Shown here piece after piece: positions 15,415 through 24,306 of a stretch of DNA of 64,000 nt; position 1 is the first letter of the stretch, and the number at the start of each line of letters is the position of its first letter. The notes beneath the pieces are model-generated. The model saw nothing but the letters and a program-made list of their open reading frames with translations. It was not told the origin of the DNA and ran no database searches. Origin of the DNA: a bacterium (GTDB taxonomy: Bacteria; Vulcanimicrobiota; Vulcanimicrobiia; Vulcanimicrobiales; SCRA01); NCBI GenBank assembly GCA_004298675.1, contig SCRI01000038.1:1-64000 (forward strand), given 5' to 3'. The translations under genes and the position numbers were made by a program.

Positions 15415-16002
15415 ATGATCAAGTTTGGCAGATGGCCGCTGGCCGCGCTCGCGGGGGCGCTGGCGCTCTCGCTGACCCTGCCGGCCCTGGCGGCCCCCAC
15501 CGCTCGCTTCAGCAGCGACGGGTCGTACACCGGCAGCCCGAATCTGGCGCTGACGCTCTCGATGATCGAGGCGGGCGGCGGCCCCGCGGCCTACAAGACC
15601 ACCACGCTCGTGGGCGTGCTGGCGGGCCCGAAGGCCGGTGCGGAAGTGGCGAAGCTGCAGCAGCAGTTCGGTAAGGACAACGTCGCGCAGTTCATCAAGA
15701 CGTTCGACTTCGTGGTGGGCGACTCGCTGAAGATCGTCACCGCGAAGAAGATCGCGCTGCCCAAGACGGCGGACCCAGCGCCCTCCAACGGTAAGGCTCT
15801 GGCAGCGGCTCTCTACAAGGCCGGCGTGAGCGCTCAGGGGTCGTACAACGTCGAATACATGCTGGACGATCTCGTGAGCCATCCGATCCACGTGCAAGTC
15901 ATGGACGACATCGACGCCAAGTACGGCGCCAAGGCCGATGCCGAGTACCACGTCATCCTGCTGCAAGTGATGAAGGATCTCAAAGCCGTCTACGGCCTCT
16001 AG
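15415..16002 (+). CDS. Secreted protein of unknown function
   Basis: Residues 1-24 form a signal peptide (Lys/Arg start, hydrophobic ALAGALALSLTLP, cleavage near ALAA). The mature part of about 170 residues has no cysteine and is predicted largely helical, with several Lys/Asp-rich stretches and VSHPIHVQVMDDIDAKYGAK near the end. I do not recognise the family. ATG 15415 has GAGGAGAG just upstream, and longer frames upstream are not conserved-looking. It is divergent from DUF488 with a 146-base gap that must hold both promoters. Confidence 0.7.
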   Translation: MIKFGRWPLAALAGALALSLTLPALAAPTARFSSDGSYTGSPNLALTLSMIEAGGGPAAYKTTTLVGVLAGPKAGAEVAKLQQQFGKDNVAQFIKTFDFVVGDSLKIVTAKKIALPKTADPAPSNGKALAAALYKAGVSAQGSYNVEYMLDDLVSHPIHVQVMDDIDAKYGAKADAEYHVILLQVMKDLKAVYGL

Positions 16003-16030
16003 ACTCGCACCGGCGAGCAGGGGGCGACGG

Positions 16031-16077
16031 ACCCCTCCGACGTAACCTGCGCACAGCGCAACGTTAGCCGGAGGGGT
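16031..16077 (+). promoter_or_regulatory. Hairpin that sequesters the xthA ribosome-binding site
   Basis: ACCCCTCCG at 16031-16039 is perfectly complementary to CGGAGGGGT at 16069-16077, which contains the xthA Shine-Dalgarno. Inside lie ACGT/ACGT and TGCG/CGCA pairings. The structure would mask translation initiation unless opened. It could also be a terminator for the secreted-protein gene, but there is no U-tract. Confidence 0.5.
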
Positions 16078-16085
16078 TCGTTCTC

Positions 16086-16856
16086 TTGGTGCTTACCGTC
16101 GCAACTTGGAACGTCAACGGCCTGCGCGCGCGCATGGCGCTGATCGAGCGCTTCCTCTCCGAACGCGAGCCCGACGTGCTGTGCCTGCAGGAGACCAAGA
16201 TCGGCACCGGACTCTTCCCGTTCGGTGATTTCGCCATGTTAGGATTCCCGCACGCGCTGGCCGTCGGCAACGCGGGCTACGCAGGCGTGGCCATCGTCGC
16301 CAAGCTTCCGCTGCAGGAGCCCGTGCGCGGTCTGCCCGGCGATGACGACGGGCGTCTGGTGGGGGCGCGGTTGGAGAGCGGGGAGCGCGTCTTCAGTTGT
16401 TACGCACCCAACGGCGGAACCTATGGCAGCCCGCAGTACGCCTATAAGTTGGAGTGGTTTACCGTTTTGCGGCATTGGCTCGACGCGCACGAGCAGAAGA
16501 GCCGGCCGATCGTCCTGTGCGGCGATCTCAACGTCGCCAGGAGCGACCGTGACGTCTACGCCGGAGCACCCGTCGGCGAGACGACGCACACCAGTGTGGC
16601 CGTGCGCCGCGCCTACGAAGAGCTGCTGGAGTTTGGCTTCGATGACGCCTACCGTGCCGTCCACGGCGATCGCATCGAGTACACCTATTGGGATTACCGG
16701 GCCGGGGCGCTGCGTAAGAACGAGGGTTGGCGCATCGACGTAGCCTTGTGCACGCCGCCGCTGCGCGAACGCTTGCGCGCGTGCGAGGTAGACCACGCTG
16801 CGCGCGCGTGGCGGCAGTCCAGCGATCACGCGCCGCTATTGGCGAGGTTCGCGTGA
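16086..16856 (+). CDS. xthA: Exodeoxyribonuclease III / AP endonuclease
   Basis: A 256-residue exonuclease III family protein. Catalytic blocks are visible: VATWNVNGLRAR, LCLQETKI with the metal-binding Glu, CYAPNGG, LCGDLNVA, WRIDVAL and the terminal SSDHAPLLARF. It repairs abasic sites in base excision repair. The start is TTG 16086 or GTG 16089; GGAGGGGT at 16070-16077 serves either and is masked by a hairpin. The GTG of the next gene overlaps its stop. Confidence 0.95.
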   Translation: MVLTVATWNVNGLRARMALIERFLSEREPDVLCLQETKIGTGLFPFGDFAMLGFPHALAVGNAGYAGVAIVAKLPLQEPVRGLPGDDDGRLVGARLESGERVFSCYAPNGGTYGSPQYAYKLEWFTVLRHWLDAHEQKSRPIVLCGDLNVARSDRDVYAGAPVGETTHTSVAVRRAYEELLEFGFDDAYRAVHGDRIEYTYWDYRAGALRKNEGWRIDVALCTPPLRERLRACEVDHAARAWRQSSDHAPLLARFA

Positions 16857-17863
16857 GCGCACCGCGCGGGCCGGCGGCGGTCTTGCGCGAGCCGCGCCCG
16901 GTCGAGCAGGCGCCGCTGCAGATCGAGGAGCGGGAGGCGCCGTCTGCGGGGCCCGGTGAGGTGCTGCTGCGCGTGCGTGCCTGTGGCGTCTGCCGGACCG
17001 ACCTCCACATCGCCGAGGGCGAGTTGCAGCCTCGGCGCTCCACCATCGTCCCGGGGCATCAGATCGTCGGTGACGTCGTTGCACTGGGGGAGGGTGCCCG
17101 TGCGAGCCTGGGTGCGCGGGTCGGCGTCTCCTGGCTCGGCGGCGTGGATGGGACCTGTTCGCACTGCCGCGCCGGGAGGGAGAACCTCTGCGACGCCCCG
17201 GTCTTCACGGGGTACGATCGCGACGGCGGCTATGCCGCGTACGTGACGGCCCAGGCCGGCTTCAGCGTACCGCTGCCCTCCGCGCTCGCCGACGAGCAGG
17301 CGGCGCCGCTCTTGTGTGCGGGAGTCATCGGCTTCCGCGCTCTACGCGTGGCGGGGGTGGAGCGCGGCGAGCGCGTGGGCCTGTTCGGCTTCGGCGCCTC
17401 GGCGCATCTGGCGTTGCCGGTGCTGCAGGCTTGGAACTGCGAGGTGTACGTCTCCACGCGCGGAGCCTCGCATCGAGCCCTGGCGCGGGAGCTGGGGGCC
17501 GTGTGGGTGGGCGAGGCGCAGGAGGTGCCACCGCAGGCGCTCGATCGCGCCATTACATTCGCGCCCGCGGGTGACGTGGTGCTCGCCGCGTTGCGCTCGC
17601 TGCGCAAAGGCGGCGTCGTCGCCATCAACGCGATTCACCTCGATCGCATCCCCGCGTTCGATTACGATACGCTGCTGTGGGGTGAGCGGCAGCTGCGCAG
17701 CGTGGCCAATATGACGCGCGCCGATGCGCGCGACTTCGTGGCGCTGGCGGCGCAGATCGGACTGCGGCCGCGTGTGCGCAGTCTGCCGCTGGAGCAGGCG
17801 AATGCCGCCCTCGCGCTGCTCAAGAACGACCGTGTCGACGGGGCCGCGGTGCTGATCCCGTGA
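16853..17863 (+). CDS. Zinc-dependent alcohol dehydrogenase family protein
   Basis: A 336-residue medium-chain dehydrogenase, AdhP-like. The catalytic zinc site is in ACGVCRTDLHI and PGHQIVGDV. The structural zinc cysteines are in GTCSHCRAGRENLCD, and the Rossmann glycines are in VGLFGFGASAHLA. It probably oxidises or reduces a primary alcohol/aldehyde with NAD(P). The GTG at 16853 overlaps the xthA stop (GTGA), so it is coupled to xthA. The substrate cannot be told. Confidence 0.9.
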   Translation: MSAPRGPAAVLREPRPVEQAPLQIEEREAPSAGPGEVLLRVRACGVCRTDLHIAEGELQPRRSTIVPGHQIVGDVVALGEGARASLGARVGVSWLGGVDGTCSHCRAGRENLCDAPVFTGYDRDGGYAAYVTAQAGFSVPLPSALADEQAAPLLCAGVIGFRALRVAGVERGERVGLFGFGASAHLALPVLQAWNCEVYVSTRGASHRALARELGAVWVGEAQEVPPQALDRAITFAPAGDVVLAALRSLRKGGVVAINAIHLDRIPAFDYDTLLWGERQLRSVANMTRADARDFVALAAQIGLRPRVRSLPLEQANAALALLKNDRVDGAAVLIP

Positions 17864-17931
17864 GCGTCGCGGAACGCTGCGGCGGCGCCGGCGACCCAGG
17901 GGTGCGAGCGCCGCGACACGAACGCCGCTTG

Positions 17932-18492
17932 ATGCCGCAGCCGTCGCCGCAGCGCAACTATCTGAATCTACCACTGGGCTCCAATGCCCCGGAGGAGATC
18001 AACGTCGTCGTCGAGATTCCCGAAGGCTCGCGCAATAAGTACGAGTACGACAAGGAACTGGACATCTTCCGGCTGGACCGCGTTCTGCACTCGCCGATCT
18101 ACTACCCGGGCGACTACGGTTTCGCGCCGCAGACCCTGGCGCTGGATGGCGATCCGATGGACGTGCTGATTCTGGTCGCGCAGCCGACCTTCACGGGCTG
18201 TCTCGTCGTCGCGCGGCCGATCGGGCTGCTGAAGATGATCGACGGCGGGAAAGAAGACGACAAGGTCCTGGCAGTGCCGGTGGGCGAGCCCGCATTCGAG
18301 AACGTTCACAACTACACGACGATCTTTCCGCACACCATCAAACTGATCGAGCACTTCTTCGCCACGTACAAGCTCTTGGAGGGCAAGGAGACCAGCACGC
18401 ACGGCTGGTCCGATGCCGCTGCGGCGCGTCGTACCGTCCAGGAGTCCGCGGACCGCTTCCGCGAGCACCGGACGGCCGCGCCGCTGCGCTGA
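17932..18492 (+). CDS. ppa: Inorganic pyrophosphatase (family I)
   Basis: A 186-residue family I pyrophosphatase with the substrate-binding [17 protein letters not shown], the [17 protein letters not shown] block and the metal-site signature [10 protein letters not shown]. It hydrolyses PPi and pulls biosynthetic reactions forward. ATG 17932 is closest to the conserved start; a GTG at 17860 overlapping the adh stop would add 24 non-conserved residues. Confidence 0.96.
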   Translation: MPQPSPQRNYLNLPLGSNAPEEINVVVEIPEGSRNKYEYDKELDIFRLDRVLHSPIYYPGDYGFAPQTLALDGDPMDVLILVAQPTFTGCLVVARPIGLLKMIDGGKEDDKVLAVPVGEPAFENVHNYTTIFPHTIKLIEHFFATYKLLEGKETSTHGWSDAAAARRTVQESADRFREHRTAAPLR

Positions 18493-18520
18493 TCTCGGAG
18501 CCCTAGAAGGGAGGCACGCC

Positions 18521-19528
18521 ACGCCGACCACCGATACCTTCGATCGCCCGCTGCGGGACCTGCGGATCTCCGTCACGGATCGCTGCAACTTCCGGTGCGT
18601 CTACTGCATGCCTAAAGCGCTCTTTGGGCCGGATTTCCAGTTCTTGCCGCACCGTGAGGTACTGACGTTCGAAGAGATCGCACGTCTGGCGCGGATCTTC
18701 GTGGGGCTAGGCGTGGAGAAACTGCGCCTGACCGGCGGCGAACCGCTGGTGCGCCGGGACCTCGAACGCCTGGTGGCATTGCTGGCGCAGATCGACGGCG
18801 TGCGCGACATCACGCTCACGACGAACGGTTCGCTGCTGGCGAAGAAGGCCCAGGCCCTGGCGCAGGCGGGGCTGCGCCGCATCACCGTCAGCTTAGACTC
18901 GATGGACGATGCCGTCTTCCGCTCCATGAACGACGTCGACTTCCCCGTCGGCAAAGTGTTGGAGGGGATTGAGGCGGCGCGGGCGGCGGGTCTCGCGCCC
19001 ATTAAGATCAACATGGTGGTCAAGCGCGGACTCAACGAAGACTCCATCGTGGGGATGGCGCGTCATTTCCGCGGTACCGGCATGATCCTGCGCTTCATCG
19101 AGTTCATGGACGTGGGGAATACCAACGGCTGGCGTATGGACGACGTGGTGCCCGCGGCCGAGATCGTGCAGACGGTGAACGCCGTCTACCCGCTGGAGCC
19201 GGTCGATCCGAACTACCGCGGCGAGGTGGCGCGCCGTTATCGCTACCGCGACGGCGCGGGAGAGATCGGTATCATCTCCTCGGTCACGCAGCCGTTCTGC
19301 CGGAATTGCACGCGCGCACGCCTGTCGGCCGAGGGCTCGCTGTACACCTGCCTGTTCGCGACCCACGGTCATGACTTGAAGGCGTTGCTGCGCGGCGACG
19401 CCGACGATGCGGCGATTGCGCAGCGCGTGGCGTCGGTCTGGCAAGTGCGCAACGATCGTTACTCGGAGCTGCGGACCTCGCTCACGCCCGGTACGCCGAA
19501 GGTAGAGATGTCCCACATCGGCGGCTAG
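18521..19528 (+). CDS. moaA: GTP 3',8-cyclase (molybdenum cofactor biosynthesis), possible ACG start
   Basis: MoaA is a radical SAM enzyme that converts GTP to 3',8-cyclo-GTP in molybdopterin synthesis. The N-terminal cluster motif [24 protein letters not shown], the C-terminal cluster cysteines in [12 protein letters not shown] with a later Cys, and the terminal GG are all present. No ATG, GTG or TTG lies between the conserved start and ATG 18413, which would read 36 Arg-rich residues inside ppa. AAGGGAGG at 18507-18514 is six bases before ACG 18521, so an ACG start or a mutated ATG is likely. Confidence 0.9.
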   Translation, partial: TPTTDTFDRPLRDLRISVTDRCNFRCVYCMPKALFGPDFQFLPHREVLTFEEIARLARIFVGLGVEKLRLTGGEPLVRRDLERLVALLAQIDGVRDITLTTNGSLLAKKAQALAQAGLRRITVSLDSMDDAVFRSMNDVDFPVGKVLEGIEAARAAGLAPIKINMVVKRGLNEDSIVGMARHFRGTGMILRFIEFMDVGNTNGWRMDDVVPAAEIVQTVNAVYPLEPVDPNYRGEVARRYRYRDGAGEIGIISSVTQPFCRNCTRARLSAEGSLYTCLFATHGHDLKALLRGDADDAAIAQRVASVWQVRNDRYSELRTSLTPGTPKVEMSHIGG

Positions 19529-19561
19529 CGTCCCGAGCCACACCCGGCGCGGCTCGGGACG
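19529..19561. terminator. Perfect inverted repeat between moaA and hsp20
   Basis: Two 11-base arms, CGTCCCGAGCC and GGCTCGGGACG, flank an 11-base loop in the convergent gap. It can act in both directions, though no U-tract follows on either side. Confidence 0.65.
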
Positions 19562-19576
19562 CGCGCGCTGTGGGCT

Positions 19577-20065
19577 TTAGTTGATGGGCACTTTGGTGCT
19601 TTGCACCACGTGCTCCGGCTTCACCGAGATGCTGAGTAAGCCGTTCTCGAAGTGAGCCGTGACCGATTTGGGATCCAGGGTGCTGGGGAACGAGAAACTC
19701 CGCGTGAAGCCGCCCTGGCGGATCTCGCGGCGATGGTAGTTTTTCTGCTCCTCCTCGGTCTTGGCTTCGAACTTTCCGGCGAGGGTGAGCATGTCGCCGA
19801 TGACTTCCACGGTGAGGTCTTCACGCTTGTAGCCTGGCACCGCGGCCTCGACGACGTACGCATCGTCTTTCTCGTAGATGTTCACCGCCACGCCGTCACC
19901 CGTCGCGGTGACGGTGGTGCTGGGCCAGGTTGAGCCCAGCATGGCGTCCATCATGCGGCGCATGCGGTTGAATCCGCCCAGTGGTCCCTCCTCGAAGATG
20001 TCGAAGAAGCGATCGATCGGCGTTGCGACGAGCGATGACTCTTTCGGTAGTGTGGGTGCAGCCAT
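19577..20065 (-). CDS. Small heat shock protein Hsp20
   Basis: A 162-residue protein with a central alpha-crystallin domain: NIYEKDDAYVVEAAVPGYKR, REDLTVEVIGDMLTLAG, YHRREIRQGGFTRSFSFPS and ENGLLSISV. It ends with a variable tail. Such chaperones hold unfolding proteins as ATP-independent oligomers. ATG 20065 follows the ribosome site GGAGGAAA. Alpha-crystallin genes are core members of hypoxia/NO dormancy regulons elsewhere, which fits the neighbourhood. Confidence 0.95.
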   Translation of the reverse strand: MAAPTLPKESSLVATPIDRFFDIFEEGPLGGFNRMRRMMDAMLGSTWPSTTVTATGDGVAVNIYEKDDAYVVEAAVPGYKREDLTVEVIGDMLTLAGKFEAKTEEEQKNYHRREIRQGGFTRSFSFPSTLDPKSVTAHFENGLLSISVKPEHVVQSTKVPIN

Positions 20066-20188
20066 GGTTTCCTCCGCTAGAACACGGGAGTCGTGTGTCC
20101 GTAGAGGCATCCTACCCGGCGCGTTTGAACGCGATACGAAGAAGCCGCGCGCGATCCGGTAAAGCGGGCTGCGCCTCGGTTGCTCGTG

Positions 20189-21061
20189 CTAGTCGCAGGC
20201 CTCGCCGCAACTCTCACACTCCACTTCGATCGTGGCATGCTCCACCTTGAAGCGCCGCGCCAGCAGTGACTTCAGCAACGTTACCGTGCTCGGGCTCGTG
20301 GCCAGCGCGGCCTCCGGCACGCGCACGTGGAAGCTCGCGGCCAGGGCGCCCTCGTTGAGACACCAGACATGCAGATCATGAACGTCGCTGATGTAGGGCA
20401 ACGCGCTGAGCGTGCGGCGCAGGCTCTCGAGATCGAACTCCCGCGGCACCCCCTCCATGAGCACGTTGACGGAGTCGCGCACGACGCCCCAAGCCGAGAG
20501 AGCGACTAGGACGCCGATGATCAGCGAGATGACCGCGTCCGCCCGTAGCCAGCCCGTGAGCAGGATGGTCACGCCCGCGACGATGACGCCGAACGAGGCC
20601 AGCGCGTCGCCGAGAACGTGCAGGATGACCGCGCGCCGGTTCAGTGATTCGTCGTGACGGCGCACGAGGTGCCACGAGAGCGCAAGGTTGGCGGCTAGAG
20701 CGACGGCGGCCACGACGAGCATGGTGCGCTCGTCGACTGCCGCGGGCGCACGCAGGTGGCGGATGCTCTCGATCCATACCATGGCGACGATCGCGAAGAG
20801 GGCGCTGCCGTTGGCGAGCGCCGCGAGAACCTTGGAGCGTCCGTAGCCAAAGGTCAGGTGGTGATCGGCGGGGCGTCCCGCAAGCCAGGCCGCCCACAGT
20901 GCCAACGCCGCCGACGCGGCGTCGGTGGCCATGTGCGCCGCGTCGGCGAACAACGCGACGCTCCCCGAGAGGATGCCGCCTCCAACTTCCAGCGCAAGGA
21001 TCGCTAGCATCACCGCGAGTGCGGCTCCCAGATCACGGACCTCGCCGTGGCCGTCGTGCAT
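20189..21061 (-). CDS. Cation diffusion facilitator (CDF/ZitB-type) transporter
   Basis: About 290 residues with six membrane helices. The first metal site is in ALFADAAHMATD (helix 2) and the second in VILHVLGDALASFG (helix 5), followed by the cytoplasmic domain with SALPYISDVHDLHVWCLNEG. The end EVECESCGEACD is Cys-rich and may bind metal. These antiporters export Zn2+, Co2+ or similar. ATG 21061 is chosen since the long upstream frame is antisense shadow of the VOC gene. Confidence 0.92.
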   Translation of the reverse strand: MHDGHGEVRDLGAALAVMLAILALEVGGGILSGSVALFADAAHMATDAASAALALWAAWLAGRPADHHLTFGYGRSKVLAALANGSALFAIVAMVWIESIRHLRAPAAVDERTMLVVAAVALAANLALSWHLVRRHDESLNRRAVILHVLGDALASFGVIVAGVTILLTGWLRADAVISLIIGVLVALSAWGVVRDSVNVLMEGVPREFDLESLRRTLSALPYISDVHDLHVWCLNEGALAASFHVRVPEAALATSPSTVTLLKSLLARRFKVEHATIEVECESCGEACD

Positions 21062-21139
21062 GCTGATGCGTTCGCAGGTCGATGAAGCAGCCCTGTGCGC
21101 GACGGGGGAGCGCGGCACACGGCGGCCTAAAAAGGGCCC

Positions 21140-21922
21140 ATGCTTACTCGCTTCGACCACGTCGCGATCGCCGTTCCGGACCTGGATGCGGCCGTCGCCG
21201 CCTATCGCGGCTTCGGCTTCGACGTTCGCCCCGGCGGCCGCCATCCGGGACTGGGCACGGAGAACGCGATCATCCGCTTTGGACTCACGTACGTCGAGCT
21301 GCTCTCCGTCTGCGACGAACAAGAGGCGTTGAGCAGCGGCGAGAGCGGACGCGTTCTCGTCGAGCACCTGCGGCGCGGGGGCGGGTTGGCGGGCTTCGTC
21401 GTGGCCGGCATCGAGATCAACGCCCAAGGCGCCGGCTTACGCAAGCTCGGGCTACAGGCGGAGTTGCTGCACATGTCGCGCGCCCGCCCGGACGGTTCGT
21501 CGTTCGCGTGGCGCATCGTCGCGCCGGCAAACGTGCAGTGGTGCCGGCCCTGGCCTTTTCTGATCGAGTGGGAGACCACGGATGCGCAACGGCTCGAACG
21601 GGAACCTGCCGGCATTCACGCCAACGGCGCCTGCGGCGTCGCGGCGGTGACCGTGGCCGTGCGCGACTTGGAAGCCACGCTGCCGATCTACCGGGAGGCC
21701 CTGGCGCTGGCTGATGCCGGCTCGCTGACGCGTCCGGAGTTGCGCGCCTACGGCCGCCGCTTCGTTGCCGGCGATACCGACATCCAACTCCTCGCAGCCG
21801 ATGGTGAGGGTGCGCTCACGCGGCGGATCGAGGAACACGGCGAGGGGCCCTTCGAGCTCGCGCTGCGCTTCCAGCCGCGGACTGCCGCCTACTCTTCCGC
21901 CGTTACGCCGGCGGCAGGGTGA
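21140..21922 (+). CDS. VOC superfamily protein (glyoxalase-like domain)
   Basis: A 260-residue protein starting FDHVAIAVPDLDAAVAAYR, with a second half starting GVAAVTVAVRDLEATLPIYR, so it is two VOC repeats. Metal-ligand positions look preserved (His near residue 7, Glu in TYVELLSV). It resembles the Glyoxalase_3-like group of unknown substrate. Its last 34 bases overlap the convergent small membrane gene. Confidence 0.85.
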   Translation: MLTRFDHVAIAVPDLDAAVAAYRGFGFDVRPGGRHPGLGTENAIIRFGLTYVELLSVCDEQEALSSGESGRVLVEHLRRGGGLAGFVVAGIEINAQGAGLRKLGLQAELLHMSRARPDGSSFAWRIVAPANVQWCRPWPFLIEWETTDAQRLEREPAGIHANGACGVAAVTVAVRDLEATLPIYREALALADAGSLTRPELRAYGRRFVAGDTDIQLLAADGEGALTRRIEEHGEGPFELALRFQPRTAAYSSAVTPAAG

Positions 21923-22239
21923 TAGAGTGCCGCCCAGAGCGCGAAGAACGCGATCAGGAGCCCCGTCCAGAAGACGATCCACGTGACGGCGGCGCTGGGT
22001 GTGGCGACGAAGCGCTCGATCAGCGTGGCCGCCAGGAGAAAGACACCCATCGTGAGCGTGGTGTTGGCATGCCAAGGATGGTAGTCCAGGCTGCGGGACC
22101 AGAGCGAGAGCGCGATGACGATGAGTCCCGCGCTCGAGCCCAGCCACGTCCACGCGGGAGCCAGGACCAGGTGCTGGTCGAGGACGGAGGCGTAGACGAG
22201 CAGCAGCCCGAGGATCGTGCGCGCGATGTTGGAGGCCAT
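21889..22239 (-). CDS. Small four-helix membrane protein downstream of norB
   Basis: A 116-residue, mostly hydrophobic protein with about four helices: ARTILGLLLVYASV, SSAGLIVIALSLWS, TLTMGVFLLAATLIE and WIVFWTGLLIAFFALWAAL. It is the last gene of the kor-nor operon, 11 bases after norB. I do not recognise a family. An assembly factor or small subunit for the NO reductase is plausible from position only. Confidence 0.75.
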   Translation of the reverse strand: MASNIARTILGLLLVYASVLDQHLVLAPAWTWLGSSAGLIVIALSLWSRSLDYHPWHANTTLTMGVFLLAATLIERFVATPSAAVTWIVFWTGLLIAFFALWAALYHPAAGVTAEE

Positions 22240-22250
22240 CGGATGACTCC

Positions 22251-23678
22251 TTACTCCGCCGGTGCGCGCGCCGGGCCGCCGGCGTGGGTGGCGACGGCGA
22301 CGCGCCTGCCGATCGTCAGCAGGTCGTAGGCGAGGATGAGGTACCCGGCGGTGAAGACGATGCCGAAGATCAGCCGCATTCCCATGCCTTCGAGGAACCA
22401 CGGTGAGGACGACGCCGAGACGAACGCGTTGAAGGTCGATCCGCCAATCGCGCGCTCGTAGAACGCTTGCGCCATGCCCGCCAGCATCAGTGCGCCGCCC
22501 ATGCCGATCATGCCGCCGTTGAGCAGCGCGAAGGCCCACTTCCACGCCGCTCCGCCGAAGTAGGGAGCACGGCGGCTGCTCTGCAATGCGAGGTAGATCA
22601 CCGAGATCACGCCGCAGCCGTAGGCGCCCCAGAACGCCAGATGGCCGTGTGAGGCCGTCCACTGCGTACCGTGGGCGAAGAGGTTGATCTGCGGCAACGT
22701 GATCATGAAACCCCAAACACCCGCGCCGATGAAGTTGCCGAACGCCTCGGCCATCATCCAATAGAAGGCCGGCTCGTTGGTCATCTTCATATGGTGCTCG
22801 CCGGCGTCGTAGACGGCGTGGACCACCATGCCAAGCAGCGGCAGCGGCTCGAGGGCGGAGAAGAAGCCGCCGATGCCGAGCCAGTATGCCGGTGCCCCCA
22901 TCCAGAAATAGTGGTGGCCGATGCCGAGCACGCCGGTGGCTAGGACCAGCGCCACCTCGATGTAGAGCCAGGTCTCCACGATCGAGCGTGACGTCCCCAT
23001 CAGCCGCATCAGCACAAGCGCCACGATCGAGCCGATCATCACCTCCCAGGTGGCCTCGACCCAGAAGTGCACGAGCCACCACCACCAGAACTGATCGACC
23101 GAGATGTTGGTAGGCGCCGGAAAGGCGATGAGGTACAGGAAGAAGAGCGGGGTGAGATTGAGGATGATCACCCAGACGACGCCGGTCGTGCGTTTGGCCG
23201 CGATCGCGGTGCCCACGACGTTGTAGACGAAGACCGCGACACCGCTGGCGACGATGATGGCCGCCCAGCGCGGCTCCTCGACGTACTTGCGCCCTTGGTT
23301 GACGAGCCAGAGTGTCCGCTCGTTGCCCGGACCGGTCTGCACGAAGACGAAGATGGCGGCCACGGCCAGCACGGTGGCGCAGAAGATCCAGAACATGAGA
23401 TTGGCGAGTTTGATGCCGACGAGTTCCCTGCCGTACTCCGACGGCAGCAGCCAGAAGAGCGCCCCCATGAACGCCATCAGAATCCAGATCACGAGCACGT
23501 CGATGTGCAGGATCTTGAGGATGCTGAAGGGCAGGATCGGGAAGAGGAACTGCGGATGCACGTAGTCGATCGACGCGAGGATCCCGGCCACGACCATCAC
23601 GCCGAAGAGCACGATGGCGGCGGCGAAGTATTTGAGCGCAAGGCTCTGTGATTGAGGGAAACTGAGCTGCTGCTGCAT
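22251..23678 (-). CDS. norB: Nitric oxide reductase large subunit (cNOR)
   Basis: A 475-residue, 12-helix heme-copper superfamily protein that reduces 2 NO to N2O. The expected ligands are present: H58 (low-spin heme), H204 with E208 and E212 in WLVHFWVEATWE (FeB site), H255-H256 in GIGHHYFW, and H344/H346 in ASHGHLAFW (hemes b3 and b). The FeB-adjacent Glu residues mark it as NorB rather than a cbb3 oxidase. It follows norC by 16 bases. Confidence 0.96.
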   Translation of the reverse strand: MQQQLSFPQSQSLALKYFAAAIVLFGVMVVAGILASIDYVHPQFLFPILPFSILKILHIDVLVIWILMAFMGALFWLLPSEYGRELVGIKLANLMFWIFCATVLAVAAIFVFVQTGPGNERTLWLVNQGRKYVEEPRWAAIIVASGVAVFVYNVVGTAIAAKRTTGVVWVIILNLTPLFFLYLIAFPAPTNISVDQFWWWWLVHFWVEATWEVMIGSIVALVLMRLMGTSRSIVETWLYIEVALVLATGVLGIGHHYFWMGAPAYWLGIGGFFSALEPLPLLGMVVHAVYDAGEHHMKMTNEPAFYWMMAEAFGNFIGAGVWGFMITLPQINLFAHGTQWTASHGHLAFWGAYGCGVISVIYLALQSSRRAPYFGGAAWKWAFALLNGGMIGMGGALMLAGMAQAFYERAIGGSTFNAFVSASSSPWFLEGMGMRLIFGIVFTAGYLILAYDLLTIGRRVAVATHAGGPARAPAE

Positions 23679-23694
23679 CGTCGCCCCGTCTCTC

Positions 23695-24294
23695 TTAGGT
23701 TCCGCCGGCGGTAGCCGTCTTGAAGCCGTAGGGGAAGCCGTTGGTCTTGACCGAGGAGACCCACTTCAAGTAGGCCACGACCGCCCGTGCCTCGGCGGGT
23801 GTGAGGTGGAGGTCCGGCATCTCACGCGTCCAGGTGGGATATTGCTGCGGATGCTCGAGAAAGGCGGCCATGGCGTCGGCGCGCGTGTGCGTTCCCGTCA
23901 TCGGCATCCACAGGTGTTCCCAAGCGGGATCGAGCCAGGCCTTGGTGAGATCCGGCGCATAGTAGGCTCCGGTGCCGAACATCGTATGGCAATCCAGGCA
24001 GGCCCGGCTCTGCAGCACCAGCTTACCCTCGCGTACCAGTGCCTCAGCCTGACCGGGCGTGTAGATACGCCCGAAGAGCGGCTCCTGACCGCCGATGGTG
24101 GGCAGGTATTCGTTGCGATCGGTCACGTATTCGTAGCCGATCTGTTGATTGATCACGGTATAGGCCGGGACGTTCGCTCCGCCCGTCGAGATGACGCTCA
24201 AGGTGTCGGCCGTCAGCATCGCCAGAATGGCAAGCGTCACGATCAACGAACTGATTGCGCCGGCGCGCCAAAACAAAGGATCGCGGGCAAACAT
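23695..24294 (-). CDS. norC: Nitric oxide reductase small subunit, cytochrome c
   Basis: A 199-residue membrane-anchored cytochrome with an N-terminal helix (residues about 11-30) and one heme c site CLDCH at 99-103, followed by FGTGAYYAPDLTKAWLDPAW as in NorC. An axial Met is available near residue 160 (TREMPDLHLT). It passes electrons to NorB. It is 12 bases behind korB and probably on the same transcript. Confidence 0.95.
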   Translation of the reverse strand: MFARDPLFWRAGAISSLIVTLAILAMLTADTLSVISTGGANVPAYTVINQQIGYEYVTDRNEYLPTIGGQEPLFGRIYTPGQAEALVREGKLVLQSRACLDCHTMFGTGAYYAPDLTKAWLDPAWEHLWMPMTGTHTRADAMAAFLEHPQQYPTWTREMPDLHLTPAEARAVVAYLKWVSSVKTNGFPYGFKTATAGGT

Positions 24295-24306
24295 GCGCCG
24301 CGCCCG

